Positions 52,720 to 61,532 of a stretch of DNA of 64,000 nt are shown here, piece after piece. Made by a program: the position numbers and the translations under genes. How positions within the stretch are numbered: position 1 is the first letter of the stretch; every line of letters starts with the position of its first letter. The notes beneath the pieces are model-generated. The model was not told the DNA's origin and did not search any database. It worked only from the letters and a program-made list of their open reading frames with translations. Origin of the DNA: Candidatus Terraquivivens ruidianensis (lineage in GTDB: Archaea > Thermoproteota > Nitrososphaeria_A > Caldarchaeales > Wolframiiraptoraceae). The stretch lies in NCBI GenBank assembly GCA_023267975.1, contig JALNLA010000003.1:62001-126000 (forward strand), in the 5' to 3' direction.

Positions 52720-53432
52720 GAGCCGCTACCCAGTCCGAGATAGAGCGTCGAGAGCTGTGAATGGGTTAGGAGTTCGTTGCATGCTCCTTCGAACGAGAGC
52801 CTTCCGCCCACCAGCAGATAAGCCCTATCGCCTATCTCGAGGGCTTTTCTAGCATTCTGCTCTACTAACACTATCGTTATCTTCATGGTATCCCTCAGCT
52901 TAACTATCTTTTCGAGTACACTATTGGCGACCTTTGGCGCGAGCTCGCTCGTGGGTTCATCGAACATCATGACCTTGGGTCTCCTCAAGAGTGCCATAGC
53001 CATCGCGACCATCTGCCTTTCGCCACCACTCAGTAAACCGGCTTTGGTTCGCCAATACTTCTTCACGACTGGGAACATGTCGCAGACCTCCTTTAACCTC
53101 TCTGCCCTCTCGGATTTATCGAGAGTGTAGCCCGCCATCATCATGTTCTCCTCCACACTAAGGTTCTCGAATACCTTACCGAGCTGGGGTAGGTAAGCTA
53201 TGCCGAGCTTGGCTATCTCGTGTGGGGGTTTACCGACGAGTTCTGTGTCCTCGAACTTCACGGACCCGGAATAAATCGTGGCTAGCCCGAATATGGACTT
53301 CAGTAGCGTGCTCTTTCCGCTTCCGTTGGGTCCGACTATTGTGTTTATCTTCCCAGGGTGAAAGTTGGCTGAGACATCGAAGAGCACTTGGAGCTTACGG
53401 TAGCCGGAGTTCAGATTCTTGATTTCTATCAT
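52716..53432 (-). CDS. livF: Branched-chain amino acid ABC transporter ATPase LivF
   Basis: One of two ATPases of a Liv-type importer. The 238-residue protein has Walker A GPNGSGKSTLL, LGIAYLPQLGKVFENLSVEENM, signature LSGGERQMVAMAMAL, Walker B MMFDEPTSELAP and VEQNARKALEIGD, all typical of LivF. It is last in the minus-strand livK-livG-livF operon, convergent with rad50 with a 4-base overlap. The permeases lie on the opposite strand. Confidence 0.93.
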   Translation of the reverse strand: MIEIKNLNSGYRKLQVLFDVSANFHPGKINTIVGPNGSGKSTLLKSIFGLATIYSGSVKFEDTELVGKPPHEIAKLGIAYLPQLGKVFENLSVEENMMMAGYTLDKSERAERLKEVCDMFPVVKKYWRTKAGLLSGGERQMVAMAMALLRRPKVMMFDEPTSELAPKVANSVLEKIVKLRDTMKITIVLVEQNARKALEIGDRAYLLVGGRLSFEGACNELLTHSQLSTLYLGLGSGS

Positions 53433-53438
53433 GAGCCA

Positions 53439-54200
53439 TTATCCCCCGAGGTAGGCATCGATAACCCTTCTATCCGAGACTACCTCTTCTGGCTTACCGA
53501 ATGCGATCATCGAGCCTGCCGCCATTACGTAAACGTAGTCAACGTAGCGAAGAGCGATGTCAAGCCTATGCTCTATGGTAAGGACCGTTAGGTTCTTTTC
53601 ATCCTTAAGCTTCCTGAGAGTTTTGAATATGTCATGGGCTAGTACCGGGTTTACACCAGCTATCGGCTCATCCATTATCAGCAGTTTCGCGCCAGCCATG
53701 AGTGCCCTCCCGACCTCCAAGAGCTTCATTTGCCCTCCGCTCAGCTTTTCAGCCTCCTGATTCCATAAGTGGCCTAGGTTGAGGAATTTGAGGAGCTCGA
53801 AAGCCCTCTCGACGGCTTCCTCTTCAAACTTTCTCCACCCATTCCTCCTCAGGGATGAGAGAAACCCCTCCCCAGGATTGCCGGGATGAACGACTAGCAT
53901 GTTTTCCAGAACCGTAAGCTTTCTGAAGGGTTGCGGTATCTGGAAGGTCCTGGATACACCGAGCCTAAATACCTCATGGGGTGGGAATCCTGTTATATCC
54001 GTACCGTCGAAGAGTATCTTTCCACGATCCGGCTTGTATACCCCTGTCACCAAGTTGACTAGGGTAGTCTTGCCGCTTCCGTTAGGTCCTATTAGAATCG
54101 TTAAAGTATTCTTCTCTACGTCCATGCTAACCCCCGCTACGGCTACAAGACCCCCAAAGCTCTTCATGACGTCCCTGATTTTCAGCACGCTCTCAGGCAT
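53439..54200 (-). CDS. livG: Branched-chain amino acid ABC transporter ATPase LivG
   Basis: The second ATPase of the Liv importer. Walker A is GPNGSGKTTLVNLVTG, the signature is LSGGQMKLLEVGRALM, Walker B is LLIMDEPIAGVNP, and TIEHRLDIALRYVDYV completes the ATPase. ITGFPPHEVFRLGVSRTFQIPQPF and the long helical insert are typical of LivG. ATG 54200 is used; the first five residues from 54215 look unconserved. It lies between the binding-protein gene and livF. Confidence 0.93.
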   Translation of the reverse strand: MPESVLKIRDVMKSFGGLVAVAGVSMDVEKNTLTILIGPNGSGKTTLVNLVTGVYKPDRGKILFDGTDITGFPPHEVFRLGVSRTFQIPQPFRKLTVLENMLVVHPGNPGEGFLSSLRRNGWRKFEEEAVERAFELLKFLNLGHLWNQEAEKLSGGQMKLLEVGRALMAGAKLLIMDEPIAGVNPVLAHDIFKTLRKLKDEKNLTVLTIEHRLDIALRYVDYVYVMAAGSMIAFGKPEEVVSDRRVIDAYLGG

Positions 54201-54245
54201 ATACGCGCATAACATAAAAAATGGGGGTTTAAAATCTTTTTCACG

Positions 54246-55526
54246 TTACTTCCAGAGGATTTCGGCGGTCGCTCCATAGTATGTTCCTGTGACCTGCCAC
54301 TCGTACGTTCCGGGTTTGGTCTCGACAATCTCCGTTAACTCGTAGTCTGCTCCGATCCTGTCGCCCGTCTCATCCAGCATTAAGTGACCACTCGCGCCGT
54401 AATAGTGTCCTAATATCTGAGGCATTGCAGAGATTATAGCATCGGCACTGTATTCGTTAGCAGCGAGCAAGGCGAGGGCAATAACCCAAACCGCATCATA
54501 AGTGTTGTAAGCATACGGCTCAGGAGGTCTGCCAACCGTCTTACTGATCTTTTCTAGAAGCTCTTGGTATTTTGGTGTCTTGGTAGGAGCAAATATCGGG
54601 CTCACGAACCTGACCTTAGTCGAGAACTCTGCCGTCTTCGCCTCCTTAATAAGGGAGCCCTCGTAAGCTGTTCCGTCACTTCCGAACCACTTCACGTTCC
54701 ATAGCACATCATATTCCCTTGCTGATAGCATGAAGGTCGTTGCCTCGCCGTAGGTTATCAGCTGAACCATTATCTTCTCGGGCGGCACGCCCTGCTCGAC
54801 CAGCTTGTTGACTTCCGAGTTCAAGCTGGCGACCTCAGCTGAGTAATCCGGAGCGGCTTCAGCAATTCTGAATTTGCCGGCAACCGTTATGCCGAGTTCG
54901 TTCGCAGTCTTCTCCGCGACTTCCGCCAACCCATCACCCCATGGATTCGCCAGATAGACTAGAAATATGTGGGTCGCTCCGATCATCTTGGCAAATTTAG
55001 GACCTATCGGTCCTTGGTACAAATCATTGGGACAGAACCTATAGATGTAGTCACCCTTTATAGATAGAGCGGGTGAGGTTGACGACTGCGATATGACGAG
55101 GATTTTGTTCGAGTCCGCATACTCTTTTAACTTCATAACCTCCCCACTCCCCATCGGCCCTATGACGACCTTGATGCCCTTTGCGTGTAGGCTCATCAGC
55201 TTCTCCAGTGCGACCTCAGGTTTCGTTTCTGTATCCTCAACGTAAAGCTTCAGCTTCCAGTTGGCCCCTACTTGCGTGAGGAAAGCGTTAACTTCGTCCA
55301 CAGCTGTTTGGATGGCCACCCTATCGTTCTCACCAAAGGCGCCTAAAGGTCCACTCAACGGTAGCAAAGCACCGATAGGTACCTCGCCGCTTAAACCAAC
55401 CACAGGGGTCACGGGAGCGGTAGGCGTTACATAGGGCGTTACCACGTATCCTACAGCTATACCGACCAGTAGCATCACTACAGCAACCGCTACAGCTACG
55501 ACTGTTGTTACACCTTTTTCCATCAT
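54246..55526 (-). CDS. Liv-type ABC transporter substrate-binding lipoprotein/protein
   Basis: The periplasmic-type binding protein (about 426 residues) of the Liv importer. It has an N-terminal membrane segment or signal anchor (VVAVAVAVVMLLVGIAVGYVV), then a Thr/Pro linker. The ligand-binding domain starts PIGALLPLSGPLGAFGENDRVAI, followed by GPMGSGEVMKLKEYADSNKILVISQSS. The family binds Leu/Ile/Val, other amino acids, amides or urea; the ligand cannot be read. ATG 55526 and 55523 follow AGGATGAG; a longer frame begins at 55559. Confidence 0.9.
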   Translation of the reverse strand: MMEKGVTTVVAVAVAVVMLLVGIAVGYVVTPYVTPTAPVTPVVGLSGEVPIGALLPLSGPLGAFGENDRVAIQTAVDEVNAFLTQVGANWKLKLYVEDTETKPEVALEKLMSLHAKGIKVVIGPMGSGEVMKLKEYADSNKILVISQSSTSPALSIKGDYIYRFCPNDLYQGPIGPKFAKMIGATHIFLVYLANPWGDGLAEVAEKTANELGITVAGKFRIAEAAPDYSAEVASLNSEVNKLVEQGVPPEKIMVQLITYGEATTFMLSAREYDVLWNVKWFGSDGTAYEGSLIKEAKTAEFSTKVRFVSPIFAPTKTPKYQELLEKISKTVGRPPEPYAYNTYDAVWVIALALLAANEYSADAIISAMPQILGHYYGASGHLMLDETGDRIGADYELTEIVETKPGTYEWQVTGTYYGATAEILWK

Positions 55527-55562
55527 TTTCTCATCCTGCTTTAAACTTATTAGGACCACTAT

Positions 55563-55598
55563 CTGGTTTATAAAGCTTTGGCTAAGGTTATTAACCAG
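55563..55598. promoter_or_regulatory. Shared divergent liv promoter with inverted repeats
   Basis: The gap between livK and livH holds one TATA-like TTTATAAA (55567-55574), which is self-complementary and could serve both directions. An 11-base palindrome GGTTATTAACC lies at 55586-55596. The outer CTGGTT (55563-55568) and AACCAG (55593-55598) also form an inverted pair. A regulator binding here could control both halves of the transporter; none is encoded beside it. Confidence 0.4.
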
Positions 55599-55611
55599 TC
55601 CATTAGAGTGG

Positions 55612-56553
55612 ATGCGTCGGCAGGGAAGGATAGGATTGAGTCTTCTCCTCGTGAAAGATGCCGTGATCTTCAGCTCGCTGCTGATGATGCTTAGCGCAGG
55701 GTTGACGTTAACCTATATGACGACAAGGGTCCCAAACTTCGCCCATGGAGACTTTGCTACCCTGAATGTATACGCGAGTCTCGCATTGGTTCGGCTATTT
55801 AACATTAGCCCGTATCTCGGCACGATCCCGGCGTTCATGTTGGGAGGCGTGGTCGCTTTGGTGCTCTACTTGGCGGTGTTAAAGCCTTTAATGGATAGGG
55901 GTGCGAATTACGTGACCCTAATGATCGCGACGATAGCATACGACATGATCCTCATATCGCTAATTAACATATCTGCCGATTATCTTAACAGGGTCCACAA
56001 GCTTATCACGAGGTTATTCCAATTGAGGGGTTTTGACGTTGAGGTCTTCGGGCAGCCAGGATTGTTTGTGATAGCTCCCATCCTTGCTTTCGCTATGATA
56101 ACATCACTATACTTCTTCCTAAACAAGACAAAGTTTGGGGTGGCGATGAGGGCCGCAATAGAGAACCCTTCCTTGGCAGAGGTGGTCGGGATAAACATCA
56201 ACTTAACGTACGCGATCTCATGGTTCATTTCAGGCGGACTGGCAGGAGTTGTCGGTGTCCTTATGCCACTTTACATGACCTGTAATCCAGACATAGGGAT
56301 AAGGTTGCTGATCAGCATATTCGCCGCAAGCATCTTGGGAGGTTTAAGTAACATATACGGAGCTTTTCTTGGAGGTGCAGTGATAGGTTTGGCCGAGGTA
56401 TTGGGGACCGGTTACCTCTCGATGAGCCTTGGGCCGTGGATCGTTCCATACCGTCCCGTTATACCGTTAATCATAATGATGCTGACGCTACTCTTCGCTC
56501 CGAGGGGTTTGGCTGGTATAAACTGGAAGAGGCTCATGGGAAAGGTGGGCTAG
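55612..56553 (+). CDS. livH: Branched-chain amino acid ABC permease LivH
   Basis: An inner permease subunit (313 residues, about eight helices). It has GLTLTYMTTRVPNFAHGDFAT (the NFAHGD motif of LivH), AMRAAIENPSLAEVVGININ and GGLSNIYGAFLGGAVIGLAE. It is followed one base later by livM. Position and sequence support a role with the divergent livKGF genes. Confidence 0.93.
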   Translation: MRRQGRIGLSLLLVKDAVIFSSLLMMLSAGLTLTYMTTRVPNFAHGDFATLNVYASLALVRLFNISPYLGTIPAFMLGGVVALVLYLAVLKPLMDRGANYVTLMIATIAYDMILISLINISADYLNRVHKLITRLFQLRGFDVEVFGQPGLFVIAPILAFAMITSLYFFLNKTKFGVAMRAAIENPSLAEVVGININLTYAISWFISGGLAGVVGVLMPLYMTCNPDIGIRLLISIFAASILGGLSNIYGAFLGGAVIGLAEVLGTGYLSMSLGPWIVPYRPVIPLIIMMLTLLFAPRGLAGINWKRLMGKVG

Positions 56554-56554
56554 G

Positions 56555-57622
56555 ATGCCGCTCCCCATCCCACTCACATTTCTCGTAGACTTGCTGACGC
56601 TCTTCGGTCTATTCGCGATAGTCTCCATGAGCTTGAACCTTGAGTTTGGATACGCTGGGATACCGAACTTTGGTAAGCTGCTAGCTGTCGCGGGAGGTGC
56701 TTTCTTCGTCGGAGCTATTCCTGGTAGAGTTATCGCGTATCTGCTTAACGTACCTACGGAGCTCGACTTCTTCAGAAACAACCTTGAGGTCGTATCCTCG
56801 ATTAATCAAGTCTTGGCATCCAACCCCATCATCTCGGTCTGCTACCTTTTGGCATCGCTGGCAGGAGCGGCGTTGGCTGGAGCGGCTCTGGGATACGTCG
56901 CATCCTATCCTGGAATAAGGCTTAGGGGCGATTACCTCGCAATGACCCTTCTGGCTATGGCTGAGGTGCTGAGGGTTGTAGGGGATAACTGGGAGCCGTT
57001 CATCGGAGGTAGTTTAGGTGTCCGTATACCCGACCCGTTCAGGTCGGTCAGCGGAGAGTACAGGCCGCTCTACGTGGCTCTGACGATACTTGGAGTAACC
57101 GCGGCGATATTCGTCTACTTAGAACTCGTTAGCAGATCGCCCCTCGGTAGGACGCTTAGGGCTATAAGGGACGAGGAGCTCTCGGCCAGAGTTTATGGGA
57201 AAGACGTCGATAGGTTGAGGATTAAGACGCTGGTCGTTGGATGCGCGATAGCCGCAATCGGCGGAGCACTGTATTCGTTCCTCACGGCGAGCGTATCAGC
57301 CCGCGATTTCAACAGGGTCACGCACACCTTCTGGCCATGGGTTATGGTGATTGTCGGAGGGGCCGGCAATAACCTTGGAGCAATCGTAGGAGCCGGTATA
57401 TTCGTGACGCTCCGGAAGCTCATAACGTTCTACAAGAGCTACTTCGAGGTGTTTGTTCCGTTCGACGTCGTCTGGCTCGAGTACATGCTACTCGGGCTCG
57501 CACTCATCCTAGTCCTGCTTTACAGGTCTGAAGGGTTGATGCCAGAGAGGCCTACGAAGACCCTGAAGTATGAGGATATCGCTAAAGCGATTGCGCGCAT
57601 CAAGCCTAAAGAAAAAACGTGA
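56555..57622 (+). CDS. livM: Branched-chain amino acid ABC permease LivM
   Basis: The second permease subunit (355 residues, nine or so helices). The family pattern SMSLNLEFGYAGIPNFGK, GIRLRGDYLAMTLLAMAEVLRV, ELVSRSPLGRTLRAIRDEELSA and GGAGNNLGAIVGAGIF is clear. The ATG is one base after the livH stop. It ends 50 bases before the convergent ModE-like gene. Confidence 0.93.
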   Translation: MPLPIPLTFLVDLLTLFGLFAIVSMSLNLEFGYAGIPNFGKLLAVAGGAFFVGAIPGRVIAYLLNVPTELDFFRNNLEVVSSINQVLASNPIISVCYLLASLAGAALAGAALGYVASYPGIRLRGDYLAMTLLAMAEVLRVVGDNWEPFIGGSLGVRIPDPFRSVSGEYRPLYVALTILGVTAAIFVYLELVSRSPLGRTLRAIRDEELSARVYGKDVDRLRIKTLVVGCAIAAIGGALYSFLTASVSARDFNRVTHTFWPWVMVIVGGAGNNLGAIVGAGIFVTLRKLITFYKSYFEVFVPFDVVWLEYMLLGLALILVLLYRSEGLMPERPTKTLKYEDIAKAIARIKPKEKT

Positions 57623-57672
57623 AGTTCGTTTAGCTGGCGACGGGTTTCCATCGATGTGATCGCAGGAACCGT

Positions 57673-58755
57673 TTAACTGCTCACCATCTTGCCGATTTCA
57701 CTCGTTATCCTATATCCCTTCATCCGCTTTACCGCTTGCGTGAACTCCCTAGACGTCAGAAGTTTGAGTAGCTCTCTTACCGTTTCCCTTCTCATGGCTT
57801 CTTTTAGGATTGCTAGGTCGTACCATTCCCAGATGAGTCTCGTAAACTGTAAGCCGTAGAGTTCTGCGGCGTACCTCACGGTTATGCCTACGTCAGCAGC
57901 TCCCGTTGCTATCTCCTTAGCAACTTCAACATGCGTCTTAACTTCCCTGTCGTAGTTTCTGACGAGTCGTGGTACATCGGCCGGGTCTACGCCTCTGTCG
58001 AGCGCTGCCTGCTTGAGCAAATGGTCTAACAAAGCCCTCGTGCCCGAGCCTGGGTTTCTGTTTATGAGCCTAAGCTTGTGGTCCAGTAGGTCCGAGATCC
58101 CGTCGATTCTCGTGTCGAGCCTGAACGCTATGCCGAGTTCCCGCTGATAACCTCTGATGACTACAGCCCTACCCTCGAGCCAGTACCGGCCTAGGAAGGG
58201 TACGTTGTACTTGCCCGTAGCAGGGTCTAATAGATGAACTCCGGCTACGTGGGCGTCGCCCATCATGAGCGCTGCTAGACCGCCTGCCGAGCCGAGCCAA
58301 GAGACCTCGACGTCTAGGTCAGGCTTCCTCGCCTTGAGAATTCCGATGAGTACCTCTAGCGCTGGGTCGTTGCTTCCCATCACGGCCAAGTCGGGCATGC
58401 TTCCCGTGACCCTCGTATCTGACGCTGTTCTGAGCGTGCCACCAAGCTCAGCCTCGGCACCAAAGTAAAGCCTAAGGAGTTCCTTACCGAGCTTCGTGAG
58501 CTTCGCGCCTCCGCCTCCTGGGCCACCACGCTTGGCTTCGAGTAGCTTGCCGCCGAATATTTCTTCAACCCTCGTCAGTCTCTCCCAAGTCCTCGCGTAA
58601 GGCACGCCGACGACCCTGCACGCTGTCAGTAGTGAGCCTTTCTGCTCGATTTCGCGTAACACTTTGGCCAACTTCGAATCTAAAATGAGTTCACCTTTCC
58701 ACTCTAAGAATACCTCAGCCCTAACCGTTAGGTCCTGTAGACGTAACTCTTTCAA
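57673..58755 (-). CDS. ModE-like transcriptional regulator with PBP-like ligand domain
   Basis: The 360-residue protein has an N-terminal ModE-type winged helix (about 17-100: LILDSKLAKVLREIEQKGSLLTAC, PYARTWERLTRVEE, then EAKRGGPGGGGAKLTKLGKEL). A C-terminal periplasmic-binding-protein-like domain (about 120-340: GSNDPALEVLIGIL, NRNPGSGTRALLDHLL) follows; the latter would sense tungstate, molybdate or another small ligand. It is divergent from tupABC with a ModE-like inverted repeat between, so it probably controls tungstate uptake. The TTG start has a TATA element about 25-30 bases upstream. Confidence 0.88.
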   Translation of the reverse strand: MKELRLQDLTVRAEVFLEWKGELILDSKLAKVLREIEQKGSLLTACRVVGVPYARTWERLTRVEEIFGGKLLEAKRGGPGGGGAKLTKLGKELLRLYFGAEAELGGTLRTASDTRVTGSMPDLAVMGSNDPALEVLIGILKARKPDLDVEVSWLGSAGGLAALMMGDAHVAGVHLLDPATGKYNVPFLGRYWLEGRAVVIRGYQRELGIAFRLDTRIDGISDLLDHKLRLINRNPGSGTRALLDHLLKQAALDRGVDPADVPRLVRNYDREVKTHVEVAKEIATGAADVGITVRYAAELYGLQFTRLIWEWYDLAILKEAMRRETVRELLKLLTSREFTQAVKRMKGYRITSEIGKMVSS

Positions 58756-58777
58756 GGCAGTATATAGTCGTTATCTT

Positions 58778-58788
58778 TTTTATAAAAA
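58778..58788. promoter_or_regulatory. TATA element between the regulator and tupA
   Basis: TTTTATAAAAA reads almost the same on both strands. It is about 25 bases from the regulator's TTG start (58755), fitting a near-leaderless message there, and about 50 bases from the tupA ATG. Another A+T-rich element, TTTAAAAATA at 58791-58800, may be the tupA TATA box. Confidence 0.4.
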
Positions 58789-58800
58789 CATTTAAAAATA

Positions 58801-58826
58801 ACCGTTATCTCAAAAAGAATAACGGT
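58801..58826. promoter_or_regulatory. ModE-type inverted-repeat operator before tupA
   Basis: ACCGTTAT, a 10-base spacer, then ATAACGGT: the two 8-base arms are exact inverted repeats. The CGTTAT/ATAACG core matches what is known of ModE operators (CGTTATAT...ATATAACG in E. coli). Another CGTTATC half-site lies at 58769-58775. The right arm overlaps the tupA ribosome-binding site GGTGATG (58824-58830). Binding there would block tup expression when the metal is plentiful; that mechanism is inferred. Confidence 0.7.
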
Positions 58827-58834
58827 GATGTTAT

Positions 58835-59734
58835 ATGAAGATGAGATGGGTAGCCATAGCGCTCGCTGTCATAGTTGCCGTTTCCATTTTGTTCCTTTTC
58901 ATTTACCGAAGAGAACATTATGAAGGCACGCTCCGTATCACAACGACCACGAGCCTATACGCCACAGGCATTCTCGACAAGCTGGCTGAAGAGTTCAAAC
59001 AGAGGCATCCGAATGTTTCTATCCAGTTCATCGCGGTCGGTAGCGGCGAGGCTTTGCGAAGAGCCGCGCAGGGCGATGCCGAGATAGTACTTTCACATGC
59101 ACCAAACCTCGAGAAGCAATACCTCGACGATGGGACGCTGAAACCCGGCAAGATATTCGCATACAACTATTTCATCATAGTTGGGCCCGGCGACGACCCT
59201 GCCGGTATAGCGGGCATGGACCCTGTTAATGCTATGGCCGCTATCTATGCCGCGGGTGAAAATGGCAAGGCAGTATTCGTATCCAGGGCAGACAACTCAG
59301 GGACGTATGCTAGGGAGCTGGTGCTATGGTCGTTGGCTGGTGTTAACCCGTTAGGTAAGTCGTGGTACTTAGAACTGGGAGCGGACATGGCGCAAACCTT
59401 GATGGTGGCGAACGAGAAGGAAGCTTACACGCTCAGTGACATCAGCACGTATCTTAAGTTCAGTAGTAGGTTGGGCGAGCTTAAATCGCTCGTTGACAAA
59501 GGAGACATGCTAATTAATGTATACTCCGTGTATGTGGTTAACCCGGCAAAGATTATTGGCGTGAATGAAGGGCTAGCCGAGACCTTCGTGGAGTTCATAC
59601 TCTCAGAAGAGGGGCAAAAAATAATCGACAGCTACGGCATCACCGAGTTCGGTAAACCTTTGTTCAAAGCGGCTAAAGGCGACCTGACAGGAGAGCTCAA
59701 GAATGCTTGGGAAAATCTGGCTAAATTTGGATAA
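58835..59734 (+). CDS. tupA: Tungstate ABC transporter substrate-binding protein TupA
   Basis: The 299-residue protein has an N-terminal membrane segment or signal anchor (AIALAVIVAVSILFLFIY) and the TupA hallmark RITTTTSLYATGILDKL, whose Thr-Thr-Thr-Ser binds the oxyanion. ADNSGTYARELVLW and VNVYSVYVVNP-type segments follow. It heads tupABC and lies close to aor, a tungsten enzyme, which supports tungstate over molybdate, though both oxyanions can fit. Its ribosome-binding site overlaps the operator. Confidence 0.9.
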   Translation: MKMRWVAIALAVIVAVSILFLFIYRREHYEGTLRITTTTSLYATGILDKLAEEFKQRHPNVSIQFIAVGSGEALRRAAQGDAEIVLSHAPNLEKQYLDDGTLKPGKIFAYNYFIIVGPGDDPAGIAGMDPVNAMAAIYAAGENGKAVFVSRADNSGTYARELVLWSLAGVNPLGKSWYLELGADMAQTLMVANEKEAYTLSDISTYLKFSSRLGELKSLVDKGDMLINVYSVYVVNPAKIIGVNEGLAETFVEFILSEEGQKIIDSYGITEFGKPLFKAAKGDLTGELKNAWENLAKFG

Positions 59735-59767
59735 TTTCTGTAAATGCTTTGAGCGGAGGTTACGGCT

Positions 59768-60406
59768 GTGTGGCAAGAGATAGCTGAGGTTGTTACGAGG
59801 TCCATACTCATTTCGGGTACGGCTACGTTGTTTGCTGCATTTTGGAGCGTGCCTATAGCTATGATGCTGACGGCTAAGGATTCTAAGTTCAGGGTAGCGT
59901 TGCTTGACGTTACAAACACGCTCGTCGGTGTTCCGACAGTCCTAGTCGGCCTCGTACTTTATCTTTTGTTTTCACGCTCGGGTCCTTTGGGTTTCCTTGG
60001 TATACTTTACACACCCACCTCAATCGTCATCGGTGAGGCCGTTCTAATTACCCCCATCATAATCTCACTTAGCGCCTTAGTGCTCCGTGAGACGAAGGCT
60101 AAGGTTTGGGAGATGGCTGTCTCGATAGGTGCAACTGAAAGACAAGCGTCGGTTACGATGGTGGCCGAGTCGCTTCCAAGGCTCCTGATGGCAATCCTCT
60201 TGGGTTTCAACAGAGCGATAGGCGAACTCGGCGTAGCCCTAATGCTCGGAGGCAACATTAAAGGATTCACGCGCGTTATGACAACAGCGATAGCCCTAGA
60301 GGTCTCGAAGGGTGAATTCGAGCTTGCCTTAACGCTCGGAGGAATACTGCTTCTTGTGACGTTTACAATAACGGCAATCGTCGGGAAGGTGGGCAAGGTT
60401 AGATGA
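59768..60406 (+). CDS. tupB: Tungstate ABC transporter permease TupB
   Basis: The 212-residue membrane protein has about five helices and the EAA-type loop ISIGATERQASVTMVAESLP that contacts the ATPase. FNRAIGELGVALMLGGNIKGFTRVMTTAIAL is typical of TupB. The GTG start at 59768 follows GGAGGTTAC. Its stop overlaps the start of tupC (ATGA). Confidence 0.92.
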   Translation: MWQEIAEVVTRSILISGTATLFAAFWSVPIAMMLTAKDSKFRVALLDVTNTLVGVPTVLVGLVLYLLFSRSGPLGFLGILYTPTSIVIGEAVLITPIIISLSALVLRETKAKVWEMAVSIGATERQASVTMVAESLPRLLMAILLGFNRAIGELGVALMLGGNIKGFTRVMTTAIALEVSKGEFELALTLGGILLLVTFTITAIVGKVGKVR

Positions 60407-61059
60407 TAGAGCTAAAGCTGGTCTCGTTTGCCTACGTAAGCGAAGACGTCATCAGGGATGTGAACCTTGTGTTCAGTCCGGGTGTAACCGCGGTCGTGGG
60501 TCCGAACGGCTCGGGAAAGACGACTTTGCTGAAGCTGGCCGCCGTCATCTACAGGCCGCGAGTAGGCGAAGTCCTGATAGATGGTGTCAACCCTTGGTCC
60601 ATGTCCGAGAAGGCCAGGGCATCGGTTAGACGGGATGTTGTATACGTGCATGAGAAACCCATAATGCTCAGGGGCAGCGTCGCCGACAACGTCGCCTACG
60701 GTCTGAGGGTCAGGAACGTACCTGCTGATGAGGTTGTCGTTAAAATAGAGGAGGCGCTTGAGGCACTCGGCATCAAGCACTTGGCCCACGAGAAAGCTCA
60801 AACGCTTTCTGTCGGACAGCAACAGAAGGTAGCCCTAGCTAGAGCCTTGGCCGTCAGACCAAGGAACTTGCTGCTCGATGAGCCTACGGCAAACCTGGAC
60901 AAAAGTGGTCGGGAAAACTTCATGGAGTTAGTAAAAGAGTTAAGAAGAAAAGGCGTTTGTATAGCCGTTGCGACGCACGACAGGCTTCTCGCCATGGAGC
61001 TGATGGACAGGCTCGTCCTCGTAGAAAATAGGACGACCAAGTTCATCAAAAACCCATAG
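60403..61059 (+). CDS. tupC: Tungstate ABC transporter ATPase TupC
   Basis: The 218-residue ATPase has Walker A GPNGSGKTT (33-41), a Q-loop/MLRGSVADNVAYGLRVR region, signature LSVGQQQKVALARALAV, Walker B LLLDEPTANLD and the H-loop ATHD. No C-terminal TOBE-like regulatory domain is present, as usual for TupC. The ATG overlaps the tupB stop by 4 bases. Confidence 0.93.
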   Translation: MIELKLVSFAYVSEDVIRDVNLVFSPGVTAVVGPNGSGKTTLLKLAAVIYRPRVGEVLIDGVNPWSMSEKARASVRRDVVYVHEKPIMLRGSVADNVAYGLRVRNVPADEVVVKIEEALEALGIKHLAHEKAQTLSVGQQQKVALARALAVRPRNLLLDEPTANLDKSGRENFMELVKELRRKGVCIAVATHDRLLAMELMDRLVLVENRTTKFIKNP

Positions 61060-61072
61060 CATACTGGCTGAT

Positions 61073-61486
61073 TCAATCGACGTATTTCGCGCACTTATAG
61101 CAATAGTGCTTTTTATACTGGGGTATGTATGTCGCCTTTTCGCCGCAAGTAGGACACTTTACGCCGCTAGATTTAACAATGGACTTCAAGGACTCACCTA
61201 TCCCGCCCAGCTTCTCCGTCACCGTTTGGGGAGTAGGCTTAGGCACCTCTAAGGGCGGTGCTGATGGTGCCTGTATCTCAACTTTCTCCTTCAGTAGAAG
61301 GATATCGCCAACTGTATTCACATTTGCCCACGGTACATACTCTATGGTCCCGTACTTGGTCTGTACCTGAAGGGCTACCTCATTCCTGTCTATAATCAGC
61401 TCGACGTCGTTTATCGTTCCTACTAACGTTCCATCTGGGTTGTAGACCTGCTTACCGATAAGCTGACTTCTGGTTAAGCCAGACAT
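61073..61486 (-). CDS. PRC-barrel protein with C-terminal zinc ribbon
   Basis: The 137-residue protein has an N-terminal PRC-barrel (about 4-65: LIGKQVYNPDGTLVGTINDVELII). A proline-rich linker and a zinc ribbon (CPTCGEKATYIPQYKKHYCYKC) follow. PRC-barrels occur in RimM and archaeal CdvA and serve protein-protein contacts. Its partner here is unknown. It is convergent with tupC. Confidence 0.8.
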   Translation of the reverse strand: MSGLTRSQLIGKQVYNPDGTLVGTINDVELIIDRNEVALQVQTKYGTIEYVPWANVNTVGDILLLKEKVEIQAPSAPPLEVPKPTPQTVTEKLGGIGESLKSIVKSSGVKCPTCGEKATYIPQYKKHYCYKCAKYVD

Positions 61487-61532
61487 TGTATGTGTTTGCC
61501 ATTTAGCTACTTATAAGCGTTGCCGTAATAAA

